Assembly: GCA_027577595.1 (NCBI GenBank)
Contig: JANBRJ010000001.1
Location: 248,001 to 312,000, forward strand
DNA from: Coemansia sp. RSA 487
Taxonomy: Eukaryota > Kickxellomycota > Kickxellomycetes > Kickxellales > Kickxellaceae
Reading direction: 5' to 3'
DNA: 64,000 bases
This document shows, piece after piece, positions 20,837 through 31,900 of this stretch. The notes beneath the pieces were generated by a model. The model did no database searches and was not told where the DNA came from. It worked only from the letters and a program-made list of their open reading frames with translations. Positions within the stretch are counted from its first letter, which is position 1. The number at the start of each line of letters is the position of its first letter. A program made the translations under genes and the position numbers.

Positions 20837-21640
20837 TTACATTGTGGAAGAGAGCGAGGTTTTCGAGTTTCTGACGAATGCATGGATCTTTGCTGGGTCC
20901 TTTGTCCTGTCTGTCTCTATTCCACTAGATACATCCACGCCCCACGGACGACCGATAGCCACTGCTTGCTCGACATTATCGGGCGTCAAGCCCCCAGCCA
21001 TGACGAACGGGACTCCCTTGTCCGCTAGCGCGCGCGCAATGTTCCAGTCGAACTGTACGCCCCTTCCGCCCTGCTGCGCTGTGCCTGCGACTTTGGTGTC
21101 CAGGAGGATCAGTGAGTGGCATCGGCGCCTCAACATGTCGTTCGTGTCGTCCACTGAGAACGAGTCGTCGACATGGAACACCTTTATCACAGGTACCGAA
21201 ATCAGCTGCGCCATTTCCGGGGGCTCGGTGCCGTGCAGCTGCACCAGGTCTAAGGGCACCGACCGTGCTATCCGTGCAACGTGCTCGGCGTCTTGGTTCT
21301 GGAAAACGCCTGCTATTAGCGGACGCCCCAGCTCGTGTCTCCGTTGAAGTATTCTGTTGGCACACTCTACAAAGTACGCGGCCGTGTCCAGCTGCTCTTC
21401 CGTATCTGTACACAAGGACGGTATGGTGGCCACTATTTCTGGTGTTGATGTGTCCTTTTCGTGGGCGCGCACTGTTTGGGCAATTGCCTTGGCTGTATCC
21501 ATGTCGATTAGTCGTGGCGACGTCGCAAATATCAGCCCGATTATGTCGGCATTGGCCAGCACTGCCGCCTCCGCTGCTTCCACTGTGCCGATACCGCATA
21601 CCTTTGCGACCACGCCGTAAGGCTGTGTGCTGTTTTGCAT
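20837..21640 (-). CDS. TRP1: Phosphoribosylanthranilate isomerase
   Basis: Catalyses the Amadori rearrangement of N-(5-phosphoribosyl)anthranilate to CdRP, the third step of tryptophan synthesis, in the cytosol. From the ATG at 21640 it has 267 residues, a single TIM-barrel domain. An upstream TTG would add seven residues. Motifs: KVCGI near 13-17 (catalytic Cys), GLIFATSPR, a GVFQN strand, LVQLHGTEPPE, FVMAGGLTPDNV, and GVDVSSGIET followed by KDPAKI (catalytic Asp in the D-V-S-S-G segment and phosphate binding). It stands alone here. In most filamentous fungi this activity is the C-terminal part of a trifunctional TRPC protein, whereas budding yeast has a separate TRP1. No other tryptophan gene is in the window. 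Confidence 0.96.
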   Translation of the reverse strand: MQNSTQPYGVVAKVCGIGTVEAAEAAVLANADIIGLIFATSPRLIDMDTAKAIAQTVRAHEKDTSTPEIVATIPSLCTDTEEQLDTAAYFVECANRILQRRHELGRPLIAGVFQNQDAEHVARIARSVPLDLVQLHGTEPPEMAQLISVPVIKVFHVDDSFSVDDTNDMLRRRCHSLILLDTKVAGTAQQGGRGVQFDWNIARALADKGVPFVMAGGLTPDNVEQAVAIGRPWGVDVSSGIETDRTKDPAKIHAFVRNSKTSLSSTM

Positions 21641-21800
21641 TTGTCTGTTGGATTTGTGCAAATTCCGGATTCCTGGTCCGGCAAATTAAAGGGAAAAAGA
21701 AAAGAGACAAGAGAGAACTTGACTTGAATAGCGGAAGCAACAGCAGGGAAACAAGCCGCGGCTTGTATGATGTATGGGTTGGGCGAGAATTTATAAGCGT

Positions 21801-22307
21801 TCAAGGATTGGACACAAGCTGTTTTTCAGTGGCTGCAGATAACCCACTGATGCGCCTATCCTCTATATAGAATGTGTCACCATTGACAACTCCAAGGCTT
21901 TCAAACGTGTCAAACAGCAAGCTGACAAAGCACCACCCATACATGACCATCCTGTCGCTCACAGGAAGCCCATGCCCAACGCATTCGGCGTTGACAAGAC
22001 TACTTGTGCACACATACGCCATGTATGCACCGCTACTTTTGCGTGAGTGCCTGAATGAAAAGTACACACGCAGCACGTTTACTTCAAATGCACTTTGCGG
22101 CGTATGTGGAAGCTCGTACATATCGTCATATACAATCCCAGTTTGACGATCCCAGACCGTTATCTCATGCCAGGTGATCCCCGTTACATTTTGTAGGTAC
22201 TTTTTCATGTCTTGCATTGTGTGGATGTCGTGGGCTTCCAATGCACCAATTTTCATCAGAAAAGACCCATTGCTTCTTAGCTCAATGGACCTAGGAGTCT
22301 GATTCAT
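21801..22307 (-). CDS. Uncharacterised 168-residue protein
   Basis: A complete frame with ATG (MNQTPRSIEL) and a natural-looking amino-acid mix; I do not recognise a family. The first 80 residues alternate short hydrophobic and polar stretches (SIELRSNGSFLMKIG, then DMKKYLQNVTGITWHEITVWD), which could form a small beta-grasp-like fold; this is a weak guess. No signal peptide or membrane segment; Cys residues are few. It lies 160 bases upstream (in transcription, behind) of TRP1 on the same strand, and a 372-base spacer separates it from the methyltransferase gene. Confidence 0.6.
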   Translation of the reverse strand: MNQTPRSIELRSNGSFLMKIGALEAHDIHTMQDMKKYLQNVTGITWHEITVWDRQTGIVYDDMYELPHTPQSAFEVNVLRVYFSFRHSRKSSGAYMAYVCTSSLVNAECVGHGLPVSDRMVMYGWCFVSLLFDTFESLGVVNGDTFYIEDRRISGLSAATEKQLVSNP

Positions 22308-22679
22308 TTCCTCCTTTCTCAGCCAGGGGTTTTATTCACGACTATGTAAAAAATAGTACTATTGAAATAATTGTCACAAAAAGAAAACTTGACAAAGCAT
22401 AGCTAAAGAAGTTGCTTTATGAAGCCTTTTTTTTCTGAACACGCACCAGCTGAATTTGACACAGGGTTCCCCAAGACACAGATGCTGCCGTCGTGACTTT
22501 TCTCGCTCGCAGTCAGCTTTTTTCCCTTTTGCAAAAAGAAAAGTCCAGTCGACAGACAAGGAAGAGGCTGTCCAGCATAGCACTTGATCAATTAAGCATC
22601 TAGAAAGTCGTTGAAAAAGAGAGGAGATTGATGATATTTCATATAATTGACTCAACGTTGAGTATATTATAAATGCTAG
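22308..22679. other. Spacer, no gene seen
   Basis: 372 bases between two minus-strand genes. One minus-strand frame of about 90 codons lies here, but it lacks a proper ATG start and coding bias. Confidence 0.5.
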
Positions 22680-23504
22680 CTAGTTATTGTTGGTGTTGTT
22701 GATGCGGCGGATGAGGGTGATGCCAGTTGCAATGGGCAACATGACCGCCTCGCAGCGCGGGTCCTTGCGGAGATACTCATTGAACTCATGGACGCCCTTA
22801 CCAAACTCCGAGCTCTCAGGGTATGAGCCAAAGGGGACATCCAGCGGCTTTGCGTCTTCAGGCACGGGCACAGGGATGTTGATGAAAGGCGTGACGCAGT
22901 CGAACGCAGTATTGTCTGCAATTATAATTCCGTTCTCTGAGAGGATGTTCTTTTCGAGAATCGTATCATAATACTGCCTGTACGACAGCTTGTCAGCATC
23001 AAGGAAGATGACATCGAAGGTCTGCCCCTCGAGCTGTGCAAGGCTCTCGCGTGCATCGCCAACCACAATCTCGATGTAGTCCTCGACGCCGGCACTGGCA
23101 AAGTTGCTGCGCGCAACCTCTGCGTACGTGTCGCTGATGTCTAGACCAATTACTGGCTTCTTGTCGGTATCGGTGGGCTTGACGCCATTGCGCTTGAGTG
23201 CGTTGGCAAAGAAGATTGCCGAGCTTCCGGTAAACGTGCCGATTTCTAGGATACGCTTGGCGTTGACAAGGCCGACCAAAAAGTTCTGGAGCACTCCTTG
23301 GTACTGAGACACCGCCATTCTTGCTGTGCGCTCGCCGGTAATGGCGATGGTATCCTCGAACACTTTGGGGATTGTTGGTGGAATAGAGGGCGTCGAGAGA
23401 TTCGTGTTGATGGACGCATTGGCCGAGTAGTAGGTGCGCAGCTCAAGGCTTGAAGAGTTTTCAAGCTCGGCCTTGGTTGGGACATGGAATGACTCGAATA
23501 CCAT
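22680..23504 (-). CDS. Class I SAM-dependent O-methyltransferase (caffeoyl-CoA OMT-like)
   Basis: A metal-dependent small-molecule O-methyltransferase of the caffeoyl-CoA/catechol OMT family (Methyltransf_3), 274 residues, close to the usual length. Motif I is LEIGTFTG at 86-93 (SAM binding), with VIGLDISD at the second strand. FDVIFLDADK at 163-172 carries the metal-ligand Asp (D169), and IIADN (about 194-198) gives the second Asp-Asn pair. These are the expected catalytic positions. No targeting signal, so it is probably cytosolic. The acceptor is unknown; fungal members methylate catechol-type phenolics. It is the first of three methyltransferase genes in a row on the minus strand. A TATA box (TATAAAAA, minus) lies about 136 bases upstream of the ATG. 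Confidence 0.93.
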   Translation of the reverse strand: MVFESFHVPTKAELENSSSLELRTYYSANASINTNLSTPSIPPTIPKVFEDTIAITGERTARMAVSQYQGVLQNFLVGLVNAKRILEIGTFTGSSAIFFANALKRNGVKPTDTDKKPVIGLDISDTYAEVARSNFASAGVEDYIEIVVGDARESLAQLEGQTFDVIFLDADKLSYRQYYDTILEKNILSENGIIIADNTAFDCVTPFINIPVPVPEDAKPLDVPFGSYPESSEFGKGVHEFNEYLRKDPRCEAVMLPIATGITLIRRINNTNNN

Positions 23505-23639
23505 CTTTAATCGCTTGGTGTGGTAGTGGAATAATGCGTTGGAGCTAGAGTACTGTTGCTGCTGTTGCTGCTGTTACTTGGTCGTGGTGAAGGTGGGATA
23601 AGGAAAAGAAAAGTCGTTTTGGTGCCACTGGAATCAGAC

Positions 23640-23647
23640 TTTTTATA
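23640..23647 (-). promoter_or_regulatory. TATA box of the O-methyltransferase gene
   Basis: TATAAAAA on the minus strand, about 136 bases upstream of the ATG at 23504. It is the only TATA match close to this start. Confidence 0.55.
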
Positions 23648-23871
23648 CCACTGTATCGGTGGGCAAAATATGCCAAGACCAGCTTGAAAAAGAACAGGAC
23701 GAGGGAAGTAAAAAAGTGCTTCCATCTGATAAACTTCAAAAAAAGGGCATTAGACTGGATGTTTATGTTTTCTCCACCGGGAATGCCGGTCAAAGCGGGT
23801 ATCGCCGAGGCGGTTCCGGGATAGCGCCGACTTTCTTGGCAAAAAGTTCCAGCAACGCGATGCACCCGCCT

Positions 23872-23892
23872 ACTCTCTCTCTCTCTCTCGCT
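23872..23892. repeat. (CT)n microsatellite
   Basis: About nine CT units followed by one interruption (CG), in the spacer between two methyltransferase genes. Confidence 0.85.
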
Positions 23893-24036
23893 CTCTTGCA
23901 GGATGTCTAGATTCATACCAACATTTCTCCACCAAAACCGAGAATAGCGACGTGTATGTCTTTGACATATCAAATTCAGAGCTATGAAATACTAAATACT
24001 TGAATTAAGATTAAAAAGAAAACCTGGCTTGTGCTC

Positions 24037-24924
24037 CTAGCTCCTCTTTGGTGGATGGCACATCAAAAGTGTCTGCTCCCAGTCGACCTTGAGATCCTCA
24101 TCCGGGTTTTCCACGCCAGCAGCCAGCATCATGTCATCGATGGTCGTGTCGCACAGATTGCCGACTTCCGGATGGTCTCTGTCGTAGTCCTCGAGAGGCG
24201 ACCAAGTCGACAGAAAGTGGCGGAGCTTGCGCCAGTTGACCTTAAAGTCCACGACGTTGGGCTCAAGCGGCACATGCACAGGGTAAAACTGCGATGGAGC
24301 GGACTCGAGAACGCATGGGTAGGAGCTACGCTGGATGCTGGACCAACCGTTCTTTGCCAGCTCCTTATGGTAATCTACGTATCCCTCGACCAGAACATCA
24401 CGACCCGCTTCCCAGTACGGCCCAAGCATGTCTTTGCCCGTCGCATAATCCCTGAGGATCATGTCGCACTGCGGATACTTTATGAATCTCGCCATTCCAG
24501 TGTATCCAAATATCGCCAAGGTACCTGTTGGCTTGAGAACGCGCTTGGCTTCTGCCACGAACCTTGGAATGTCAAACCAGTGGGCGCCCGTGGCAACAGT
24601 AATCAGGTCCACGGTCTTATCTCCCAGGAACCGAAGCATCTCTGCTGACGACTGCACATACTTAATGCTGGACTTGCTTTTGGCGCGCGCCTTGCTGAGC
24701 ATATCGGCAGATATGTCAGTGCCTACCACCTTGGTGAAATAACGCGGAAGCTCGCGGGCAAAGATACCTGTGCCTGTAGCCACATCCACCGCAAGGTCGG
24801 TCTGTGCGTTTGGGTTTGATTTCTTGTGGAAGGCGACTATGGCGCTGACAAGGCTTGGCTTGTACGTCGGGCGGTTATCCTGGTAGTTTTCAGGGTCGTA
24901 GATTGGCGTGCCTTTCGAAGCCAT
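24037..24924 (-). CDS. SAM-dependent methyltransferase, trans-aconitate methyltransferase-like (first copy)
   Basis: A class I SAM methyltransferase of the Methyltransf_11 type, 295 residues. It resembles yeast Tmt1/Crg1-like enzymes that methylate trans-aconitate or drug-like carboxylates. The N-terminal YDPENYQDNRPTY matches the Y...RP.Y entry common to this group. Motif I is DVATGTGIF at 47-55, followed by VVGTDISADML; later GAHWFD and RVLKPTGTLAIFGY give motifs II and III. The HWFD segment is typical of the Tmt1/Crg1 group. A paralog (25641-26519) follows in the same orientation but is well diverged. The substrate is unknown. Confidence 0.9.
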   Translation of the reverse strand: MASKGTPIYDPENYQDNRPTYKPSLVSAIVAFHKKSNPNAQTDLAVDVATGTGIFARELPRYFTKVVGTDISADMLSKARAKSKSSIKYVQSSAEMLRFLGDKTVDLITVATGAHWFDIPRFVAEAKRVLKPTGTLAIFGYTGMARFIKYPQCDMILRDYATGKDMLGPYWEAGRDVLVEGYVDYHKELAKNGWSSIQRSSYPCVLESAPSQFYPVHVPLEPNVVDFKVNWRKLRHFLSTWSPLEDYDRDHPEVGNLCDTTIDDMMLAAGVENPDEDLKVDWEQTLLMCHPPKRS

Positions 24925-25640
24925 CTTTTCTTTTCGGAGAGATAAATTGTGTGTGCTAAAACTGTGAAAAAAACAATTGACAAGTGATGTGTACGAAACA
25001 ATGTGAGACTACCTGTGAAGCAGAAAGGACAATAGGTGTTCAAACTGGGAAAATAAGCAGTTTGTCTGGACAAGGGATGTTAGAGGATATACAGAAACTG
25101 TCAATGCAGAGATTGCCTCGACCGTCGCTTTAAGTAAGCGCCAATGCACTAATGTAAACTCGGAAGCGCAGCAGGAAAGGAGATTGCTTGAGGAACCACT
25201 CACGCAGTTGCTGTGTAGTAGCTGCGCTTGATAGAAGGTGAATGGGGGCGTTGTAGCAGAAGTGTTGACTTTGCGAGAAGCGAATAAGGGGGAAGAAGTA
25301 CTTGGGCTGACGGATTACAAAATGGTAAATTCTCCTTGTAATGTGTACGCTGTGTAAGTGGAGCTATCATGTGTAGATATTATCGTTTTTAAAAAGCATG
25401 TCGTTTGCTGCTCCAAGTGCTCTCTTTTATACCAGTAATCTCCAAGAAGCATGATTATCTTCATATACATTTACTCCCACGTTGTGAGTAATATAAAGGA
25501 GCGAATATAATGATAATGTAAGTAGTTCTAGTCTTGGACCTCTGCATACAATTGGTTCTACAGCGCAAGTATGACTCATACAGATGTCTGCAATTGTCTA
25601 TTTTTGTAGTTGACAAGTATAAAAAATATGCGCACCTTTG
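24925..25640. other. Spacer between methyltransferase paralogs
   Basis: 716 bases, AT-rich; promoter of one minus-strand methyltransferase and 3' end of the other. No gene seen. Confidence 0.55.
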
Positions 25641-26519
25641 TTAGATATGTTTCCTTGCGACAATGGCAAAGTGCGGCCATTCGACAGTTGCTGTTTCTTC
25701 GCTTTGGCCATGCTTTTGCAGCTCGTCCTGTTTTTCGTTAAAGTAAGCATCCAAAATGTCGTTGCTCATTGGATTAGCATCCTTCCACGCCTTGTATGCG
25801 GACCACGTCTTGAGATATGCTCTAAACTCGGAAAGCGTCATATCTTTTGAATCAATCCACGTTTCCGACAAAACATTCATCCCAGACACGCCATCTGCTA
25901 GACCTTTTGGAAATCCAACATGTTCAATGTCATCAAACCCGGAAACCGTTTCAGCAATGCGCAGCAGAGGAACATATGCCTCTTCGATAAGACCAAAACC
26001 ATTGTCCCAGTACGGCTGAAGCAAGTTACTGTCGGTGGCAAGCTTGCGTGCAAAATTTCTACCAGCCAGAGACTCTGGCCAATTTGAGATTTCGGGGTAG
26101 TCGTAGCCAACCAAGGCAATGGTGCCTCCTGGACGCAGGACACGTAGAGCCTCGCCAAAGAATTTTTCTGCATCAAACCAGTGCACGCCCTGCATCACAG
26201 TTAGCAAGTCAATCGAATCGGATTCAATAGGCAGCTGCTCGCCAAATCCCTGTTTGTATTGGACATTGGTAATTCTCTTGGTGCGCGCGTCTTCTTGCGC
26301 AGAATTGATCATGCTGGAGGACGGATCGATACCAACGACATTACCAAACTTTTTGGCCAAATCAACAGTAAATGTCCCAGGCCCGCAGGCGATGTCAGCG
26401 GCTCTGTCGCATAAACCAACATGATACCCAAGCAACCACTTTACTAGGTGCTGGTTATACGTTGGTCGCAGTGCCAGATATGCACCCGCGTTGAATCCTT
26501 TAGATGCGAATGCAGACAT
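25641..26519 (-). CDS. SAM-dependent methyltransferase, trans-aconitate methyltransferase-like (second copy)
   Basis: 292 residues, paralogous to the gene at 24037-24924. Motif I is DIACGPGTF at 42-50, followed by VVGIDPSSSMI. GVHWFDAEKFFGEALRVLRPGGTIALVGYDYPE covers the Tmt1/Crg1-type HWFD segment and the motif II-III region. Start at the first ATG (MSAFASKGFN); FNAGAYLALRPTYN matches the Y...RP.Y entry. It has no targeting signal. The low similarity to its neighbour outside the motifs argues for an old duplication and a different substrate. It is the last of three minus-strand methyltransferases within 4 kb. Confidence 0.9.
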   Translation of the reverse strand: MSAFASKGFNAGAYLALRPTYNQHLVKWLLGYHVGLCDRAADIACGPGTFTVDLAKKFGNVVGIDPSSSMINSAQEDARTKRITNVQYKQGFGEQLPIESDSIDLLTVMQGVHWFDAEKFFGEALRVLRPGGTIALVGYDYPEISNWPESLAGRNFARKLATDSNLLQPYWDNGFGLIEEAYVPLLRIAETVSGFDDIEHVGFPKGLADGVSGMNVLSETWIDSKDMTLSEFRAYLKTWSAYKAWKDANPMSNDILDAYFNEKQDELQKHGQSEETATVEWPHFAIVARKHI

Positions 26520-28937
26520 TTCGCACGGGCTGTGCCTTTCGAGCTAAAAGGAAATAGTAATATTTAGAGTATATTGCTTGTTGCTAAAATAAAAGCGTTG
26601 GAAACTGTATGGCTTAAATAATAATAAAAACACATTTTCATTTGCTAATCTACTCTATCCTAGAGCCAGCCATGTGTTCTTATATTGCTAGATATCTAGA
26701 TAAGATACTGACTATGCTTACTGGAAGCAAAGGCGAAACTTATCTGTAGAGCGGATAATTTTTCTTATGATAACTGCTTGTCTAATTTGATTAAAAGGAT
26801 CGCTTAATACATTTGCCGAATCCAAAACAATGTATATCTAAAAAAACAAAAAGCCGAATATTCGTATCTTTGGTGCACGTGGTTTCCATGATATCTTCAA
26901 ATGCTGTATTGCTCCATTTTCAGCCAAAAAAATTTTCTCACGCTCTCGATGGATATACTCGCAAGGGGAACATGCTTCCCGCCACTCGGAATTAAAGCAG
27001 ATCCATGTAAAAGAAAAGCCTTTTGTTTCAAGCGAAAGAGAGTGGATCACCATAAACAGCAATCAACCGGTCACTCCGTATATGTGCACATCACAACACA
27101 TGCTGATACAACAGTGCTGGGGGGGCTTTTTTAACAATTAGAGTGACTTGGGCAACTATATAGAAGATATTCTAGAACAGCATTCCATTTCGATTCGGCA
27201 CAACGCTTCCACTGGCATCCGACCAACAAAAACATGTGGTGGTTGTGATTGTGGTGATGGCATTGACGTCAAGCAGACGCGCAGCAGAATGGAAGCAGAG
27301 ACGTAAACGTCAGTATTAAAAATAAAAATAAAACACCCAACATCCGCAGATGTCTGGAAGCTCAACTGGAATTCCAAACAAATGAAACAAAGGGATGTAT
27401 GCGTTACAGAAAGAAAAAGCAAAGGCAGCAGGAAGGGCAGTGCTGTCCGTAAAGAGCGTCGGCTCGAATTAGAGAATTTCTTATGGAACCAAGCGCAAAG
27501 AAGGGCGAGGCTTGGCATATCCACATATGTTGCGCGGCTTTCCTTCTCAATATCAAGCGCTAGCATACATAAAAAACATACTGGTGTCATTTCTGTGTCT
27601 TGCGCAGCACATGGAAACGCTCAGAGGGCATGGTGTCCGTGTCAGCGTATCGAGCTTGCTGCTCTTTCTTCATGGTCCAACTAACAAAGTGACCTGCGGC
27701 TGGTATCCAATAAGCTGTGCATCCTATTTATCCCGTAAAAGTGGGGGGCTGCACGACCAAAACATGAGGGAAGCTCGCTCAACCCTCTAGCAAAGCTAAT
27801 TTTTTCGTGACTTTGCTGAAAATTGGCAAGAAAATGCAGCAGCCATACACATCAATTCATTTGTGCGTCTTTTTCCATGGAAACTTCCAAAAGACTTCTA
27901 TTCTTCTTTTGAGTGCTTCTTTTTGTCCAGTCTCCGCCCCCTCCTTTTTCTCTGTTTCCGTTCTCTCAGCATTGTTTGCTTTCCTTCTTGCCTCGCTCAC
28001 CCTTCTTCTTCGTTCTCTTTATAAACAATGCGCTATCACGCTTGGCGCGAGCTTTCGATATAAAGCAGACGCTTCTCTCTTTTTATATTTTCTCTTGTAC
28101 CCTGCCTGCTATTTATGCTACTCTATTTATCTATCTTTTCCTCTACACTGAATTCAGCAACGCCTACCTCCTCTCTGTATGAATTATCGCTTTAGATTTC
28201 CTTAGCAGACGCAGTCTATCCATACTACGTACTTCCTTCTGCGCGGCAGCACAAACAACAAACACAAATAGATTGTCATTTATTTGCTTGGACTTCTGTT
28301 TGCATTAATCAAATTGATTACAAAATACCAACCCACACGCCTAGCAGCCACAGTCACAACAGCAAAAAAAAACCTAATAACACAGGCAGCACCCATACAT
28401 ACGTACAGGTAAATATATTACTTCTTGCTTCAAAACCCGCATCATAGTGATGTAAACCAAACGACATCATTGATACTCTGAATATTGACAAGAGTCAATA
28501 GCTTCTGCGGTATCATATCCTCTTTTTACGCTTGTCCGTTCTATTGTGCAGCCCCCGCCTACTTTCGTGACTTTTCACCATACAAAAGTTTTGTACATCC
28601 CTATCCCCTCCTCCTCAGTCAGTTGCATCTCTTTGCAAGGCGGATGTCTCCACTTTAAAAATATTTCGTTTTTATATTTTCCTAAACTAGTGGTTCTGCC
28701 CAGGTTGTTTCATCTCTCGGCCACCTACCTTCATTTCCCCATCTCCATTCTTTGGTTTCAATGAATGCATAAACTAAAAAAAACTAGCAAGTAACCGCTC
28801 GTGTGGCTTGTTTTTCTTTTTCTTTTTCTTTTTCTTTTCTTTCTTTCTTTGATTTGTGCATTCTCGTTGCAGCTTCTAGCACTATTTCCCAGTAGGACCA
28901 GCAATAATAGAGCTCGCACAGGTATAGTGGCACAAAT
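26520..28937. promoter_or_regulatory. Upstream region of the Ca2+-ATPase gene
   Basis: 2.4 kb with no supportable gene, shared by the minus-strand methyltransferase and the plus-strand Ca2+-ATPase. TATA-like TTTATAAA and GATATAAA lie near 28020 and 28055, followed by C/T-rich sequence up to the gene. A (CTTTTT)n-type pyrimidine tract occupies about 28809-28848. If those TATA boxes are used, the leader is close to 900 bases. Confidence 0.4.
28809..28848. repeat. Polypyrimidine (CTTTTT/CTTT)n tract
   Basis: Repeated TTTTTC units giving way to TTTC units, about 90 bases before the Ca2+-ATPase start codon; a pure pyrimidine tract of about 40 bases. Confidence 0.8.
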
Positions 28938-31900
28938 ATGAACGCAACTCCAGAGACGGCCGTTGCCGATATCACCGACGGCTCAAGCTCCAGGGACAAT
29001 GAGGACCGCGAGGCCACAGCGGTTCCTGTCGACGACTTTTCTGCCGAAGGGATCTCACAGATGGTCGCCGACAAAGATATACTGGCCTTGCAAGGGCTTG
29101 GCGGCACCACTGGACTACTCGAAAAGCTAAACGTTAACCCCAACATTGGTATTGCACCTTCCAGCGTAGATACAACAGAAAAGACGCACACATCGTTGGA
29201 TCTGAAGCACGCAGCAAAAATTTCCAAGACAAAATCTAGAACAGAGGCGCTAGCCAGGGAGGTTGCTGCGGTGCAAGACGATGCGTCCCTCACCTGGCTA
29301 GCCGAGTTTGAGGCTGATCGCAAGCTGTATGGCGATCGCGTCGAAAAGTACGGCGTCAACATCCTTCCTCCCGCAAAATCTCGTTCGTTTCTAAGTCTAG
29401 TTTGGGAGGCACTACACGACAAAATGCTTATTCTACTTATCGTGGCCGCAATCGTGTCGCTTGCCATCGGCATTTACCAGGACGTGCGTGTAACAGGTAA
29501 TGAGGTTGAAGATGGCCAAGATGTTCATTGGGTCGAAGGCTTTGCGATTATTGTCGCAATCTCTGTTGTTACATTGGTCGCCTCAGTCAACGACTACCAG
29601 AAGGAGAAGCAGTTCCGCAAGCTTAACGCCAAGAAGAACGACCGCAGGGTTCGCGTCACGCGCAATGGGCTGGAACATCTGGTTTCTACAAACTGCATCT
29701 TCGTTGGCGACATTCTCTACATCGAGCCCGGTGATATTCTGTGTGCCGATGCAGTCGTTGTTTCGGCGTCTAATCTCCAGTGCGATGAAAGCTCCATAAC
29801 TGGCGAGAGCGACACAATAAAGAAATCCCGACTTGAAGACGCGGAGAGGCTGAATGCCCAGCGCAAAGAGCGGCGCAAGCGTCGTCGGGCAGAGCTGCGC
29901 AACAAGCGAAACGAGCAGCGCGCATACACCCATCGTCTGGCGTCCAACAAGATCGATGAAATCGAGACCATCGAGCCTGAGATCCAGTCTGGCGCCGACG
30001 CCGACGAATCGACCGATGGCGAGGATGGAGATGCCATAAGAGCGACATTGGAATTCAAGGACAAAGAGGCGGCAACTGCTGACGACAAGCAGGATGCTAT
30101 TCGGACGCAACAGTCTCCGGCAGCCGACGAGAAACATACAAGGTCAAGCTCTAGCAAAAAGGTCGATCCGTTTTTGATTTCAGGAAGCCGCGTCACAGAG
30201 GGAGTCGGGACCTGTGTCATCGTTGCAGTTGGCGAGAACTCATTCTACGGCCGCACGCTTATGTCTCTGCGCTCCAAGAATGACCCGACGCCTCTCCAGG
30301 CAAAGCTCAATGGCATGGCAGAGCTGATTGCCAAGCTTGGCGGTGCTGCTGGTTTGCTCATGTTCATTGTCTTGATCATCAAGTACGCTGTGCAGCTTGG
30401 CCGCAATGAGACCAGCCGCGATGCAACCAAAATTGCGGATAGTATCGTGCGCATCATTATATCTGCCGTCACTGTCGTTGTTGTTGCTGTCCCCGAAGGC
30501 CTCCCTCTTGCTGTCACCTTGGCTTTGGCTGTCGCGACGGTTAGGATGCTAAAAGACAAATGTCTGGTGCGTGTGCTGGCATCCTGCGAGACGATGGGGA
30601 ATGCAACCACAATCTGCTCCGACAAGACTGGCACACTGACGCAAAACTGTATGACCGTTGTTGCTGGCTGCATTGGCGACCAGTACCAGTTTAGCTCATA
30701 TCCTCCTGGCACTTCAGAGGAGCAGCGTCGTTTGGCAAAGCGTCCACCAGCAGACGGGCTGGTTACCGACATGACTGGACGCGCAGTGCCCCCAGAAAAG
30801 GCAGTAACGCCGACGTTGCTTGAAACCAGGAACCGCAGACAACAGCGCCTACGCTCCCGCCGCCATAGGCAGCACCGCCGCCGTCTGAGCCGCTCAGGTA
30901 CCCCCGAGTACTCATCATCCAGTGCCTTGTCGCCTTTGTCAGACACATCACCCAGCTTCTCTGGTATCTCTGATTTGAGTGATTTCAGCGACGACGAGGA
31001 CCTTGTTGTGCCAACATCCGAGCTGAGCGAAGAGGCTCCGCAGGCTGTTCTCAATCTCTGCCACGATGCTATTGCAGTAAACTCGGCAGCCTTCATCCCA
31101 GCAAAGGAGAGTGACGAGGGCGACCCAGACTCTGGTGATAGTCTCCTAGGCAATGGCAGAAAGCATAAGCAACAACCTGCATGGCGCAGAGCTTTGCAGC
31201 GGCTCACTCGTAGGAAAGGAGGGGCAGACACTGGTGCTTCTAACGAGGAGGCACGAAGCGAGTCAGCGGCAAAGGCATCGAGCACAGAAAAGTTTACCGG
31301 ATCAAAGACCGAGATAGCCATGCTTTCATGGTCGGAGATGCTTGGCGCCCCAGATTACTCGCAGCTTCGCGACAAGGATATTGACGAGCACGTCCAAGTG
31401 TGGCCCTTTAGCTCTGAACGCAAATCTATGAGCACTCTAGTCAAGATCAAGCGCCGCGAGGATGGAAAGGACGTTTGGCGGTTGTATGTCAAGGGAGCAC
31501 CAGAAGTTGTCATTAAGAGCTGCCGCTGGATCGTCGATGTCGATGGTGCATTCCAAGCCCAGGATCGCGACGAGATTCTTAATGGATATAAAACGCAAAT
31601 GTCGTCGCAACATAACCTTGCTATTATGGATTATAAAACCGATAGCGACGATGATGACTTTGATGGCAGTCCGCGTGCAGACATTCCGCAGATCAATCTC
31701 GATCTCGATTGCGATGACAATAAGTCAAACGATGAAGACAACAATAACATAGAGCCCGAAGTGACTCCCTACCTTCTTACCGCGCACTACACTGGATCAC
31801 GCAATGCTGGTTCTGACACGACCGAGGTCAACGAGGACGTGATGCTTGCTGCAAGCTTCCCTGGCGATTTTGCACACAACCCAGCTGTACCGGTGCTCTC

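Larger units (their letters stand above)
23505..24036. other. Upstream region of the O-methyltransferase gene
   Basis: 532 bases: a TATA box at 23640-23647, a TGC/TTG-type triplet run next to the gene (about 23557-23575) and a (CT)n tract at about 23872-23892. No coding signal. Confidence 0.55.
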
